From: Candidatus Gastranaerophilales bacterium
GTDB taxonomy: Bacteria; Cyanobacteriota; Vampirovibrionia; Gastranaerophilales; Gastranaerophilaceae
Assembly (NCBI GenBank): GCA_947632315.1
Contig: CANROV010000032.1
Coordinates: forward strand, 1-15,090
DNA length: 15,090 bases
Direction: 5' to 3'
The notes below the pieces were generated by a model. The model did no database searches, was not told where the DNA came from, and saw only the letters and a program-made list of their open reading frames with translations. Position numbers and translations under genes: made by a program. Positions 1-6,303 of the stretch are shown here, piece after piece. Positions within the stretch are counted from its first letter, which is position 1; each line of letters begins with the position of its first letter.

Positions 1-695
1 CAGGTGAATCTGATTCTTCTATTAAAAATATAATTTCAGTTAAAACTAAATTTTCCGAGAATGGGCAGAATGAAACAATTGATAAAGTATCTAAAGTTAT
101 TTCAATTGATTATCCTGAATCTCAGTTAGTACAGGTTAACTCTGTAGGCCCGTTATTAGGTAAGCAGTTATTTGTAAATTCTATGATTGCAATTACAATA
201 GCAATACTTGCCATTGTAATTTATCTTACTTTAAGATTTCACTTTGAATTCGCTGTTATTGCTTGCGTGGCTTTGTTACATGACGTTTTAATTACAGTTG
301 GTGTTTTTTCAATATTGGGATTATTATACGGCGTAACTGTAGATAGTTTGTTTATTACCGCCATTTTGACCGTATTGGGTTATAGTGTTAATAATACTAT
401 AGTTGTTTTCGACCGAGTCAGAGAAAATTTGAAGTTCTATTCCAAAAAAGCTACTTATAATGAAATTGTTAATGCTTCAGTTAATCAAACATTAGCAAGA
501 AGCATAAATACATCGTTAACAACATTATTGACTTTAGGCTCTTTATATTTCTTGGGCGGTGTAACTACTAAAGATTTCGTTCTTGTTATGATTACGGGTG
601 TTATTGCAGGTACTTATTCAAGTATATTTATTGCTAATACATTAATTGCATTATGGAATGAAAAAGCTCAAGCTAAAAAGAAAATGGCTGAATAA
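1..695 (+). CDS. secF: Protein translocase subunit SecF (5' end cut off by window)
   Basis: SecF is an inner-membrane RND-type subunit. With SecD it uses the ion gradient to help pull exported proteins through SecYEG. The frame is open from the first complete codon at base 3, so the gene starts upstream; 230 residues are visible. They show the end of the first periplasmic region, the VGPLLGKQL segment before the TM2-type helix (about 141-235), and five TM helices. The SecF signature GYSVNNTIVVFDRVREN spans 378-428, followed by the QTLARSINTSLTTLL helix and the GTYSSIFIA helix near the C terminus. The second Asn of the signature (codon 393-395) stands where the family normally has Asp (E. coli D213, numbering recalled from memory). 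The Arg partner in QTLARS is kept. The tail is short and Lys-rich. A secD gene would be expected just upstream. Confidence 0.96.
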   Translation, partial: GESDSSIKNIISVKTKFSENGQNETIDKVSKVISIDYPESQLVQVNSVGPLLGKQLFVNSMIAITIAILAIVIYLTLRFHFEFAVIACVALLHDVLITVGVFSILGLLYGVTVDSLFITAILTVLGYSVNNTIVVFDRVRENLKFYSKKATYNEIVNASVNQTLARSINTSLTTLLTLGSLYFLGGVTTKDFVLVMITGVIAGTYSSIFIANTLIALWNEKAQAKKKMAE

Positions 696-697
696 AT

Positions 698-1120
698 ATG
701 GAAGATTATGAAAAGTCACTCTCGGAATTTGTACGGGAACTGCGTGAGAAAGCAGGTTTATCTGTTAGCGGTTTAGCTAAAAAAACTGCTTTATCTGTTG
801 AACAAATTGAAGATATTGAAGCGGGTAAGGATTTATTTTTACCCGCAACTATAAGACAAAAACTTGCAAAAGGGTTAAAGGTTAATCCTTCTGATATTAA
901 GCATTATGAAAGAATTATGCTTGTTTCTTACGATAAAGTAGATGAAAATTACATTAACACTGTTAAACAAGCTATTTTAAACGGTGATGTTGAAAATTTA
1001 AGATGTCCTATTTGTTCTGCAAAATTGAATACAAAAATTGTCAGATTAATTGATTTGGAAAATAAAATTGCATTGCACCCTAAAGCACAATGCAGTAAAT
1101 GTTCGTTTCAAATTAAATAA
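698..1120 (+). CDS. HTH (XRE-like) plus C-terminal zinc-ribbon protein
   Basis: This 140-residue protein is not recognised as a named family. Residues about 6-72 read as a Cro/C1-type helix-turn-helix, with the pattern FVRELREKAGLSVSGLAKKT followed by a recognition-helix-like VEQIEDIEAGK. Residues 103-135 form a small Cys4 zinc ribbon: a CPIC pair (C103, C106) and a CSKC pair (C132, C135), separated by 25 residues. There is no signal peptide or membrane segment, so it is probably cytoplasmic. The start lies 2 bases after the secF stop and has no clear Shine-Dalgarno sequence of its own, which suggests translational coupling to secF. It ends 4 bases from the convergent pilO stop. A DNA-binding regulator is likely from the fold, but no target is visible. 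A role in Sec or envelope control would be guesswork. Confidence 0.85.
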   Translation: MEDYEKSLSEFVRELREKAGLSVSGLAKKTALSVEQIEDIEAGKDLFLPATIRQKLAKGLKVNPSDIKHYERIMLVSYDKVDENYINTVKQAILNGDVENLRCPICSAKLNTKIVRLIDLENKIALHPKAQCSKCSFQIK

Positions 1121-1124
1121 AAAA

Positions 1125-1700
1125 TTATTGCTTTAGTTTTGAATATAAAACAATTGAAGTATTTGCAAGTATATAATTTGTATCGCCTGAAAATGCAGTT
1201 ACTTCCAAATTAGATATTGATATTAAATAATTATAATCATTAACAATTTGATTTAAGAAATTTCTTAATTGAGGATAAGTACCAACTAAGAATAAATTTA
1301 ATTCACACGCATTATAAGATGTGGAATTAATATTTAATATTGCATCACCAACAGGCTGCATTTGATATTCAATTGAACGTATCATTAATTTATTAGTTTG
1401 TGCGGCTTTAATAATATCATTAAACATTGGCCCGAAAACTGACATATTAGATGCTGTTCCGTTTGTAGTCTGGTACATTTGTTTAATGGATTTTAATTTC
1501 ATTTCATTTTCATTATTTTGCCGTTCAATAACTTTTGCTTCTTCTTGTTTTGTGGTTATTTGCTGATCAAGGCTTTTTGTTTTTTGATTTAAATCAGCAT
1601 TCGCAGTTATTGTTGAATTTACTACGCTATAAATTATAGTTATGAATATAACTATGGATAAAATTATACATCCCGGAACTAAAAATTTATTTTTTTTCAT
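1125..1700 (-). CDS. pilO: PilO-like type IV pilus inner-membrane assembly protein
   Basis: PilO pairs with PilN to form the periplasmic part of the type IV pilus alignment complex; GspM is the equivalent in type II secretion. This 191-residue protein has a short cytoplasmic N terminus, one TM helix (residues about 8-27), a coiled-coil stretch (about 33-78) and a ferredoxin-like domain (about 90-190). The segment LFLVGTYPQLRNFLNQIVND (136-155) is the best family mark, since PilO proteins carry a conserved G-x-Y-xx-L-xx-F-L pattern there. A good Shine-Dalgarno (AGAGGAAATT before the ATG) sits in the 22-base gap after the pilMN stop, so the two genes form an operon. The gene converges on the HTH gene with no terminator visible between them. 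Sequence identity to studied PilO proteins looks low, so the call rests on architecture, the motif and the neighbouring gene. Confidence 0.82.
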   Translation of the reverse strand: MKKNKFLVPGCIILSIVIFITIIYSVVNSTITANADLNQKTKSLDQQITTKQEEAKVIERQNNENEMKLKSIKQMYQTTNGTASNMSVFGPMFNDIIKAAQTNKLMIRSIEYQMQPVGDAILNINSTSYNACELNLFLVGTYPQLRNFLNQIVNDYNYLISISNLEVTAFSGDTNYILANTSIVLYSKLKQ

Positions 1701-1722
1701 AATTTCCTCTATTTATAAAATT

Positions 1723-3384
1723 CTATATCATCGGCGGAGGCGGAGTTAATGATGAACTATAACTCCTTGATGAACTGCCCGCTCTTTTGGTTATTTTTGC
1801 ATTTGGTATATTATTATATATTGTAGTTGTCGGTTCACTCATATTAATCTCAATATTTGGTGTTTTTATTTCAAATGTAAAGCCGTTTGGTATATTGGAC
1901 GGATACGGGTCATTTTCGCTATTAACCGAAACTCGCTGTAATGATAAATCGCTGTTTTTCTCCTGCAGACTGTCGGCAAACGCATTTATTGATTCTGATG
2001 TTTTTGATTCGCCAATTATTCCTATTCCACCGTTGTTATTGGTTACTAATTTTTTGATATATATTCCGTCCGGAATATCTGTTGAAAGTGCATTATATAC
2101 ATCTATGATATTCTTATTCCTTTGTACAATTTGTTTTATTATCGGAAATATATCTTTTATATCATTTTTATTGGTTCTGGTTTTTTCATTTTTAATAAAT
2201 ACATTCAATTCGGATTCTTTACTTGATATAGTTGTACTTAAGTCATCATTTTTACTGCTGACTACACCTTTTATCATGGATGCGATTAAGAACCCAAGCA
2301 CAATGCTCAATCCGATTGTGCAGGCAAGAAAGTTAACAATATTAACTTCATACGGCCCTACTATAATGATATTTTTATCTTTTCTGTCTGAAGGTAAGAA
2401 GTTTAATATAATAGGATAGTCATCATAATCTGCAATTGCTGAACCTATTGCTTCCAATGACATATATTGAAGCATGCTGGAATCTATATCTGTTTCTAAA
2501 TCTGCTACTTCAATTAAAGGATTATTTTCGTCAATTATTTTATTAACGGAATCTACTTCGCCTTCAAAATTTATTCTTGAACGTAATAATTCTGTATTTA
2601 TTTCATCTGTTTCACTGATAATAAGCAAAGATTTAGGACTGTTATTTTCTATTGCTGTTTCAATAATTTTTAATACAACAGCATATACTTCTTCTGTTGA
2701 TAAAGATTTTACAGCCAATGGCTCTTCTTCAAATTTCTCAACATTATTTCCTTTCATCATAAATGTTGAGCAAGTCATTGGTGATATACATATTACTAAT
2801 GTTCTTTCTTCAGGCTGAACAAATTTACTGAATCTGTCTGTATATTGAAGAGTTCTTAATAATGATGTATAACCTGAATCGATTCTTATTAAGTCGGTTT
2901 GTAAACTTTCAAAAATATTTACCAGTTTACTAATAACTTTAGACTGCATAGCACCGTATGCAATTTTCTTTTGAGTTTTTGAATTTCCGGAATTGATTAT
3001 TGAATAATTTATTATCGGTTCATTTCTTTTAAATATATATATATCTTCTAATTCTTCCTGAATAGTTTCAAGTATATATCCTGAATCGCTTGAACCTTCT
3101 AAATTATTTACACCAAAATAAACATTTGGTAATGTTAATGAAACACTGCACATTTCAGGATTTAAACCGGCACGTTCAAACAAATCTTCAACGACTTCTT
3201 CAAATTCGTTATAATCTATTATTTCTCTTATTGCACTGTTGAATTTTACTTCACTTGATGCATAATTTGTTATACTTTTGGTTCTGTCATCTATACAAAC
3301 CAGCTCTATAATATTATTAAGTGAAAGAGATATTCCAACGTGTATTCTTCTTTTAAATCCCAACAATTCTAATAAATCACTCAT
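1723..3384 (-). CDS. Fused PilM-PilN type IV pilus assembly protein (GspL-like architecture)
   Basis: This 553-residue protein joins two pilus platform proteins that are separate in most systems. Residues about 12-325 are PilM-like (cytoplasmic actin/FtsA fold): an opening strand RRIHVGISLSLNNIIELVCI, YGAMQSKVISKLVNIF (143-158) and RIDSGYTSLLRTLQY (167-181). Residues 325-331 (IILNFLP) match the N-terminal INLLP motif with which free PilN docks on PilM. A TM helix follows (about 349-371), then a short coiled coil and a PilN periplasmic domain with the family pattern LSTDIPDGIYIKKL (433-446) and GIIGESKTSESINAFADSL (455-472). The tail is Ser- and Pro-rich. Canonical PilM loops (GIDIGSS type) are degenerate here. 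The protein should assemble with PilO next door. No pilP or pilQ is nearby. Confidence is high for the fusion and moderate for exact pilus type. Confidence 0.87.
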   Translation of the reverse strand: MSDLLELLGFKRRIHVGISLSLNNIIELVCIDDRTKSITNYASSEVKFNSAIREIIDYNEFEEVVEDLFERAGLNPEMCSVSLTLPNVYFGVNNLEGSSDSGYILETIQEELEDIYIFKRNEPIINYSIINSGNSKTQKKIAYGAMQSKVISKLVNIFESLQTDLIRIDSGYTSLLRTLQYTDRFSKFVQPEERTLVICISPMTCSTFMMKGNNVEKFEEEPLAVKSLSTEEVYAVVLKIIETAIENNSPKSLLIISETDEINTELLRSRINFEGEVDSVNKIIDENNPLIEVADLETDIDSSMLQYMSLEAIGSAIADYDDYPIILNFLPSDRKDKNIIIVGPYEVNIVNFLACTIGLSIVLGFLIASMIKGVVSSKNDDLSTTISSKESELNVFIKNEKTRTNKNDIKDIFPIIKQIVQRNKNIIDVYNALSTDIPDGIYIKKLVTNNNGGIGIIGESKTSESINAFADSLQEKNSDLSLQRVSVNSENDPYPSNIPNGFTFEIKTPNIEINMSEPTTTIYNNIPNAKITKRAGSSSRSYSSSLTPPPPMI

Positions 3385-3421
3385 AATTTACCCATTTTAT
3401 TTCCATTTGTTAATATATAAT

Positions 3422-3450
3422 ATAATATTTTATTATTTTATTTTTGGCAA
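3422..3450 (-). promoter_or_regulatory. Predicted sigma-70 promoter for pilMN-pilO
   Basis: Read on the minus strand there is a TTGCCA -35 box (3450-3445), a 17-base spacer and a TATTAT -10 box (3427-3422), about 37 bases before the pilMN start. The region is so AT-rich that chance -10 matches are common. The spacing and the G/C-containing -35 box give it moderate support. Confidence 0.45.
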
Positions 3451-3472
3451 GAACTTTAATATAGTATTTTTC

Positions 3473-3501
3473 TTTTATAACTATATCATTTAATGTATAA
3501 T
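3473..3501 (+). promoter_or_regulatory. Predicted sigma-70 promoter for rlmB
   Basis: A perfect TATAAT -10 box lies at 3496-3501, preceded by TG, about 33 bases before the rlmB start. The -35 position at 17-base spacing (TTTATA) is poor, so the call depends on the -10 box and its position. No clear Shine-Dalgarno lies between it and the ATG at 3535. Confidence 0.45.
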
Positions 3502-3534
3502 ATTAAAAGTTTGTAATATAGTGTAACGGTATTT

Positions 3535-4284
3535 ATGGAAAATTATATTTTTGGAAGAAATAATGTTTTTGAATTAATTTCTAATGGCGACAGGGAAATT
3601 AATAAAATTATATTAATGAAGGATATGAAACCTAATAATAAAATTAATAAAATACTTGATATGGCAAGACAAAAAGGAATTATTTTCCAATTTCTGCCGA
3701 AAGAAAAATTTCAACAGTTTAATGAATATTCTCATCAGGGAGTTATTGCTTATGTTGCTCCGATAAAGTATGTTGATTTTAATGAATTTATTCAAAACGA
3801 CAAAAAATATAAAAAAGTTATTATAACAGACGGTATTGAAGATCCTCATAATCTCGGTTCGATAATAAGAACGGCGGTATGTGCCGGATTTGACGCTGTT
3901 ATTCTGCCGTCAAGACGTAATGTAAATGTTAATTCCACTGTTGAAAAAGCTTCGGCAGGTGCGGTTAATCTTATTGATATAATTCAGGTTAATAGTCTTC
4001 CGGCTATTATTGATAAGCTGAAAGATAACAACTTTTGGATAATTGCAACTGATATTAATGCTAAAGATAATTATTATGATGTTGATTATTGCAATATGAA
4101 TTTTGCTATAGTTATGGGCTCAGAGAAAGAAGGGATTTCAAACACAATTTTAAAAAAAGCGGATTTTAGGGTTAAAATACCTATTGTTAGTCATTTTGAT
4201 TCTTTGAATGTTGCCAATGCCGCTTCTATTGTTATTTATGAGTCTGTAAAGCAAACAGTGCAAAAATCTTCAAATAGTGTATAA
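3535..4284 (+). CDS. rlmB: TrmH-family 23S rRNA 2'-O-methyltransferase (RlmB type)
   Basis: This SPOUT-class enzyme uses S-adenosylmethionine to methylate a ribose in RNA. RlmB acts on G2251 of 23S rRNA (E. coli numbering). The 249 residues match the family length. An N-terminal substrate-binding domain (about 3-76) starts YIFGRNNVFELI and ends with the SHQGVIAYV motif. The knotted catalytic domain follows, with motif 1 DPHNLGSIIRTA (103-114, catalytic-type N106 and R112), motif 2 IVMGSEKEGI (192-201, E198) and motif 3 IPIVSHFDSLNVANAASIVIYE (215-236). In motif 3 the usual Gly before the SLN is replaced by the VSHFD stretch. It leads a probable operon with the sigma factor that begins 19 bases later. 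Other TrmH relatives such as TrmH itself modify tRNA, so the exact RNA target is inferred from the family. Confidence 0.9.
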   Translation: MENYIFGRNNVFELISNGDREINKIILMKDMKPNNKINKILDMARQKGIIFQFLPKEKFQQFNEYSHQGVIAYVAPIKYVDFNEFIQNDKKYKKVIITDGIEDPHNLGSIIRTAVCAGFDAVILPSRRNVNVNSTVEKASAGAVNLIDIIQVNSLPAIIDKLKDNNFWIIATDINAKDNYYDVDYCNMNFAIVMGSEKEGISNTILKKADFRVKIPIVSHFDSLNVANAASIVIYESVKQTVQKSSNSV

Positions 4285-4294
4285 TAATTTTATT

Positions 4295-4300
4295 GGAGGT
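4295..4300 (+). promoter_or_regulatory. Ribosome binding site that fixes the sigma-70 start
   Basis: A near-perfect Shine-Dalgarno GGAGGT sits 4-5 bases before the ATG at 4304. It therefore selects 4304 over the in-frame GTG at 4277, which overlaps the end of rlmB and would put the GGAGGT inside the coding region. Confidence 0.85.
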
Positions 4301-4303
4301 CAG

Positions 4304-5281
4304 ATGTCTCAAAATCGGGATAATTATTCTATTAATGAAGATGATACTCAGCCGGAAGAACTTGATATTTCACTTGATGATGATATTATTACGGCCGTTG
4401 ATGAACCTAAAACTTCGGAAACTCAGACCAGTGCTATCGCTGATGATTCCGTTAAAATATATTTACAACAAATAGGTAAAATAAAATTACTTAGTAATGA
4501 TGAAGAATTAGCTATTGCCAAAAAAATAAAAGAAACGAATTCCGAAACGGCAAAAACTACTCTTGTTAACGCTAATTTAAGACTTGTGGTCAGTATCGCA
4601 AAAAAATATATAGGCAGAGGCCTTTCTTTCCTTGATTTAATTCAGGAAGGTAATATGGGACTTATGAGAGCTGCCGAAAAATTTGACTATTCCAAAGGTT
4701 ATAAGTTTTCAACTTATGCTACTTGGTGGATTCAGCAGGCTATTACAAGAGCAATCGCCGATAAATCTAGATTAATCAGATTGCCTGTCCATATGATTGA
4801 AACTTTAACTAAAATTAAAAAAATATCTATGGATTTAACTATTGAAAACGGTACTGCACCTACAAAAGAAGAAATTGCATTTAAAATCGGTATGCCGATT
4901 CAAAAACTTTCTTCTTTAATAGAATCGGCTCAGGGTACAATCAGCATTGAATCTCCTGCTAATCAAAAAGATGATAATGCTAAATTGTCTGATTTTATTG
5001 TCGATGAAAGTACTCTTTCTCCTGATACAAAAGTTACTCAGGATAATCTGTTCTGTGATATAAAAAAAATGCTTAATCACCTTAGTGAAAAAGAACGTAA
5101 TGTTCTTATTATGCGCTATGGACTCGATGATAACGGTCAAAAGAAAACTCTTGAAGAAATAGGCACGTATTACGGTGTATCTCGTGAACGTATAAGACAA
5201 ATCGAAAATAGAGCTATGAGCAAGCTTAAAAAACTTTGCAGAAATAATAATATTACTAAGAATCTTAAAAATTATATTTAA
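4304..5281 (+). CDS. rpoD: Sigma-70 family RNA polymerase sigma factor, primary (RpoD/SigA) type
   Basis: This sigma factor recruits RNA polymerase to -35/-10 promoters. From the ATG at 4304 it has 325 residues: an acidic N-terminal leader (1-45); region 1.2 (DDSVKIYLQQIGKIKLLSNDEE, 47-68); region 2 (88-160) with GRGLSFLDLIQEGNMGL and the -10-reading helix YATWWIQQAITRAIAD (138-153); region 3 (about 165-245); and region 4 (254-312) with the -35-reading helix GVSRERIRQIENRAMSKLKKL. It lacks a full region 1.1, so it is shorter than typical RpoD. It resembles cyanobacterial-type sigma factors of group 1 or 2. Location between rlmB and rsfS suggests a housekeeping role, but a group 2 alternative sigma cannot be excluded. 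The many TATAAT-like boxes in the window fit the expected specificity. Confidence 0.88.
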   Translation: MSQNRDNYSINEDDTQPEELDISLDDDIITAVDEPKTSETQTSAIADDSVKIYLQQIGKIKLLSNDEELAIAKKIKETNSETAKTTLVNANLRLVVSIAKKYIGRGLSFLDLIQEGNMGLMRAAEKFDYSKGYKFSTYATWWIQQAITRAIADKSRLIRLPVHMIETLTKIKKISMDLTIENGTAPTKEEIAFKIGMPIQKLSSLIESAQGTISIESPANQKDDNAKLSDFIVDESTLSPDTKVTQDNLFCDIKKMLNHLSEKERNVLIMRYGLDDNGQKKTLEEIGTYYGVSRERIRQIENRAMSKLKKLCRNNNITKNLKNYI

Positions 5282-5307
5282 CTTTTTTTAATATTTATTA
5301 ATTATTA

Positions 5308-5316
5308 TGCTATAAT
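5308..5316 (+). promoter_or_regulatory. Extended -10 promoter for rsfS
   Basis: TGCTATAAT is an exact extended -10 element (TGN plus TATAAT), lying in the 66-base gap after the sigma gene and 31 bases before the rsfS start. No good -35 box is seen at 16-18 bases, which is usual for extended -10 promoters. It would allow rsfS to be transcribed apart from rlmB-rpoD. Confidence 0.55.
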
Positions 5317-5347
5317 TTATGCAGACAGTAAACGGAGTATTTTTTAA

Positions 5348-5782
5348 TTGAAAAAAGAAATTTCATCAGATGTTTTCGCAAGTGTTATAGCACGAATTTT
5401 AGATGATAAGCAGGCAAAAGATATTAAAATTCTTAATATATCTAATATTTCTGTTCTTGCTGATTATTTTGTTATTTGTTCTTCCGATACCGGTACTCAC
5501 GTTAAGTCTTTAACCGGATATGTCAGAGAAAAAATTAAAGACTTCTTTGACAGAATCCCTATCGGGGAAGAAACAGATGCTAAAAACAGATGGAACCTTT
5601 TGGATTATGGTGATGTAATTGTTCATATCCTCCATAAAGAAGAACGTGAAACTTATGCTATTGAAAGATTTTGGAACCATGCTTTATGTGTCGATGAAAA
5701 TGAATGGATGAAAAAATCTCAAGATTATTCTGATTATAAATCTGTCTCGGAAGATTTTCACTCAAATCGAAACTCTGAGTGA
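5348..5782 (+). CDS. rsfS: Ribosomal silencing factor RsfS (Iojap family)
   Basis: RsfS binds ribosomal protein uL14 on the 50S subunit and blocks joining to 30S, lowering translation under starvation. Residues about 8-113 carry the family pattern: VLADYFVICSSDTGTHVKSL (36-55), then WNLLDYGDVIVHILHKEERETY (82-103) and the AIERFWNHA end (104-112). The usual protein ends near there; this one has about 30 further residues rich in Ser, Asp and Asn. The start is taken as TTG at 5348, with GGAG at 5334-5337 about 10 bases upstream. No in-frame ATG gives a sensible N terminus, and the protein then begins MKKEISSDVF. It is third in the rlmB-rpoD-rsfS series but also has its own likely promoter. A hairpin covers the stop codon. 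Confidence 0.93.
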   Translation: MKKEISSDVFASVIARILDDKQAKDIKILNISNISVLADYFVICSSDTGTHVKSLTGYVREKIKDFFDRIPIGEETDAKNRWNLLDYGDVIVHILHKEERETYAIERFWNHALCVDENEWMKKSQDYSDYKSVSEDFHSNRNSE

Positions 5783-5786
5783 AAAT
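5754..5786 (+). other. Inverted repeat (hairpin) across the rsfS stop codon
   Basis: ATTTTCACTCA (5754-5764) and TGAGTGAAAAT (5776-5786) are perfect reverse complements, 11 bp, separated by an 11-base loop. The rsfS stop codon (5780-5782) lies inside the right arm. No T-run follows, so it does not look like a standard intrinsic terminator. It may mark or protect the transcript 3' end, or be a binding site for a protein. Confidence 0.6.
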
Positions 5787-5878
5787 TGCAAGTTGTGTAT
5801 TGAAAAGGTGACCGGCTTTAAGTTTGAAATATGCAAGCAGAAGCTGCACCGCTAAATTAAGTATATGAGGTATATATT
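5783..5878 (+). other. Intergenic leader before the first LTxxQ gene
   Basis: This 96-base gap holds a good Shine-Dalgarno GAGG (5867-5870), 8 bases before the ATG at 5879. It contains a G/C-rich patch by local standards, in which GGTG (5807-5810) and GGCTT (5814-5818) can pair with CACC (5847-5850) and AAGC (5841-5844). I see no match to a riboswitch class I can name and no convincing promoter. Transcription may come from upstream or from an alternative sigma factor. Confidence 0.35.
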
Positions 5879-6286
5879 ATGAAAAAAAATTTGTTAGTTT
5901 TTACTTTTACTGCTTTGTTCTTGATTAGCTCTGCTTTTGCACTGGATGTTAATTCTTTGGAAAATTTAACTCCTGTTCAAAAACAAAAAATTTCTCAGGT
6001 TCAACATAAGTATAAAGTTGAAAATGATGCTATCGAACAAAAAATTATTACTTATAATTCTAAAATAGCTGAAATTAAAAAAGATGTTACTAAATCACCT
6101 TCTGAAATTGATATGCTTACTTCTGCTTATCAAAAAAATATTGATACTTTAAAGACCGAACAAAAAAATTTAGAAGAAACAACTGATTCTTCTTATAAAA
6201 CAATCTTAACCGAAGAACAATATAATTCTTGGAAAACACAGCAGCTTAATACTCAGAATGCTTTCCAGAATTTCCTTAAAAAATAA
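5879..6286 (+). CDS. Exported Spy/CpxP-like protein with two LTxxQ motifs
   Basis: This 135-residue protein has a clear Sec signal peptide (MKK, hydrophobic core 4-18, likely cleavage after SSAFA at 21). The mature part is almost fully helical, with many Lys, Gln and Glu. It carries LTPVQ (30-34) and LTEEQ (110-114), the paired motif of the Spy/CpxP/ZraP superfamily. In those proteins it shapes a curved periplasmic helical dimer that acts as a chaperone or metal/stress sensor. Unlike the larger relative at 7746-8552, it has no Cys or His cluster. It is followed 17 bases later by another exported helical protein, probably in one operon. The function (periplasmic chaperone or stress sensor) is inferred from motif and architecture; no partner is proven. 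Confidence 0.8.
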   Translation: MKKNLLVFTFTALFLISSAFALDVNSLENLTPVQKQKISQVQHKYKVENDAIEQKIITYNSKIAEIKKDVTKSPSEIDMLTSAYQKNIDTLKTEQKNLEETTDSSYKTILTEEQYNSWKTQQLNTQNAFQNFLKK

Positions 6287-6303
6287 TTACTTGGAGGTTT
6301 AAT

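Noticed and set aside
1787..2818. Plus-strand open frames opposite pilMN
   Set aside because: They are antisense shadows of a gene with clear PilM and PilN motifs; their hydrophobic look comes from reading AT-rich codons backwards.
4278..4285. TATAAT box over the rlmB stop codon as a promoter for the sigma gene
   Set aside because: The start point would fall nearly on the Shine-Dalgarno, and no -35 box is visible at 17 bases; chance matches are frequent in this AT-rich DNA.
4277..4303. Longer sigma-factor start at GTG 4277
   Set aside because: It would overlap the end of rlmB and place the strong GGAGGT ribosome site inside the coding sequence; the ATG at 4304 is well spaced from that site.
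5658..5849. Minus-strand small frame over the rsfS end
   Set aside because: It has no motif or ribosome site and covers the rsfS 3' end and the hairpin.
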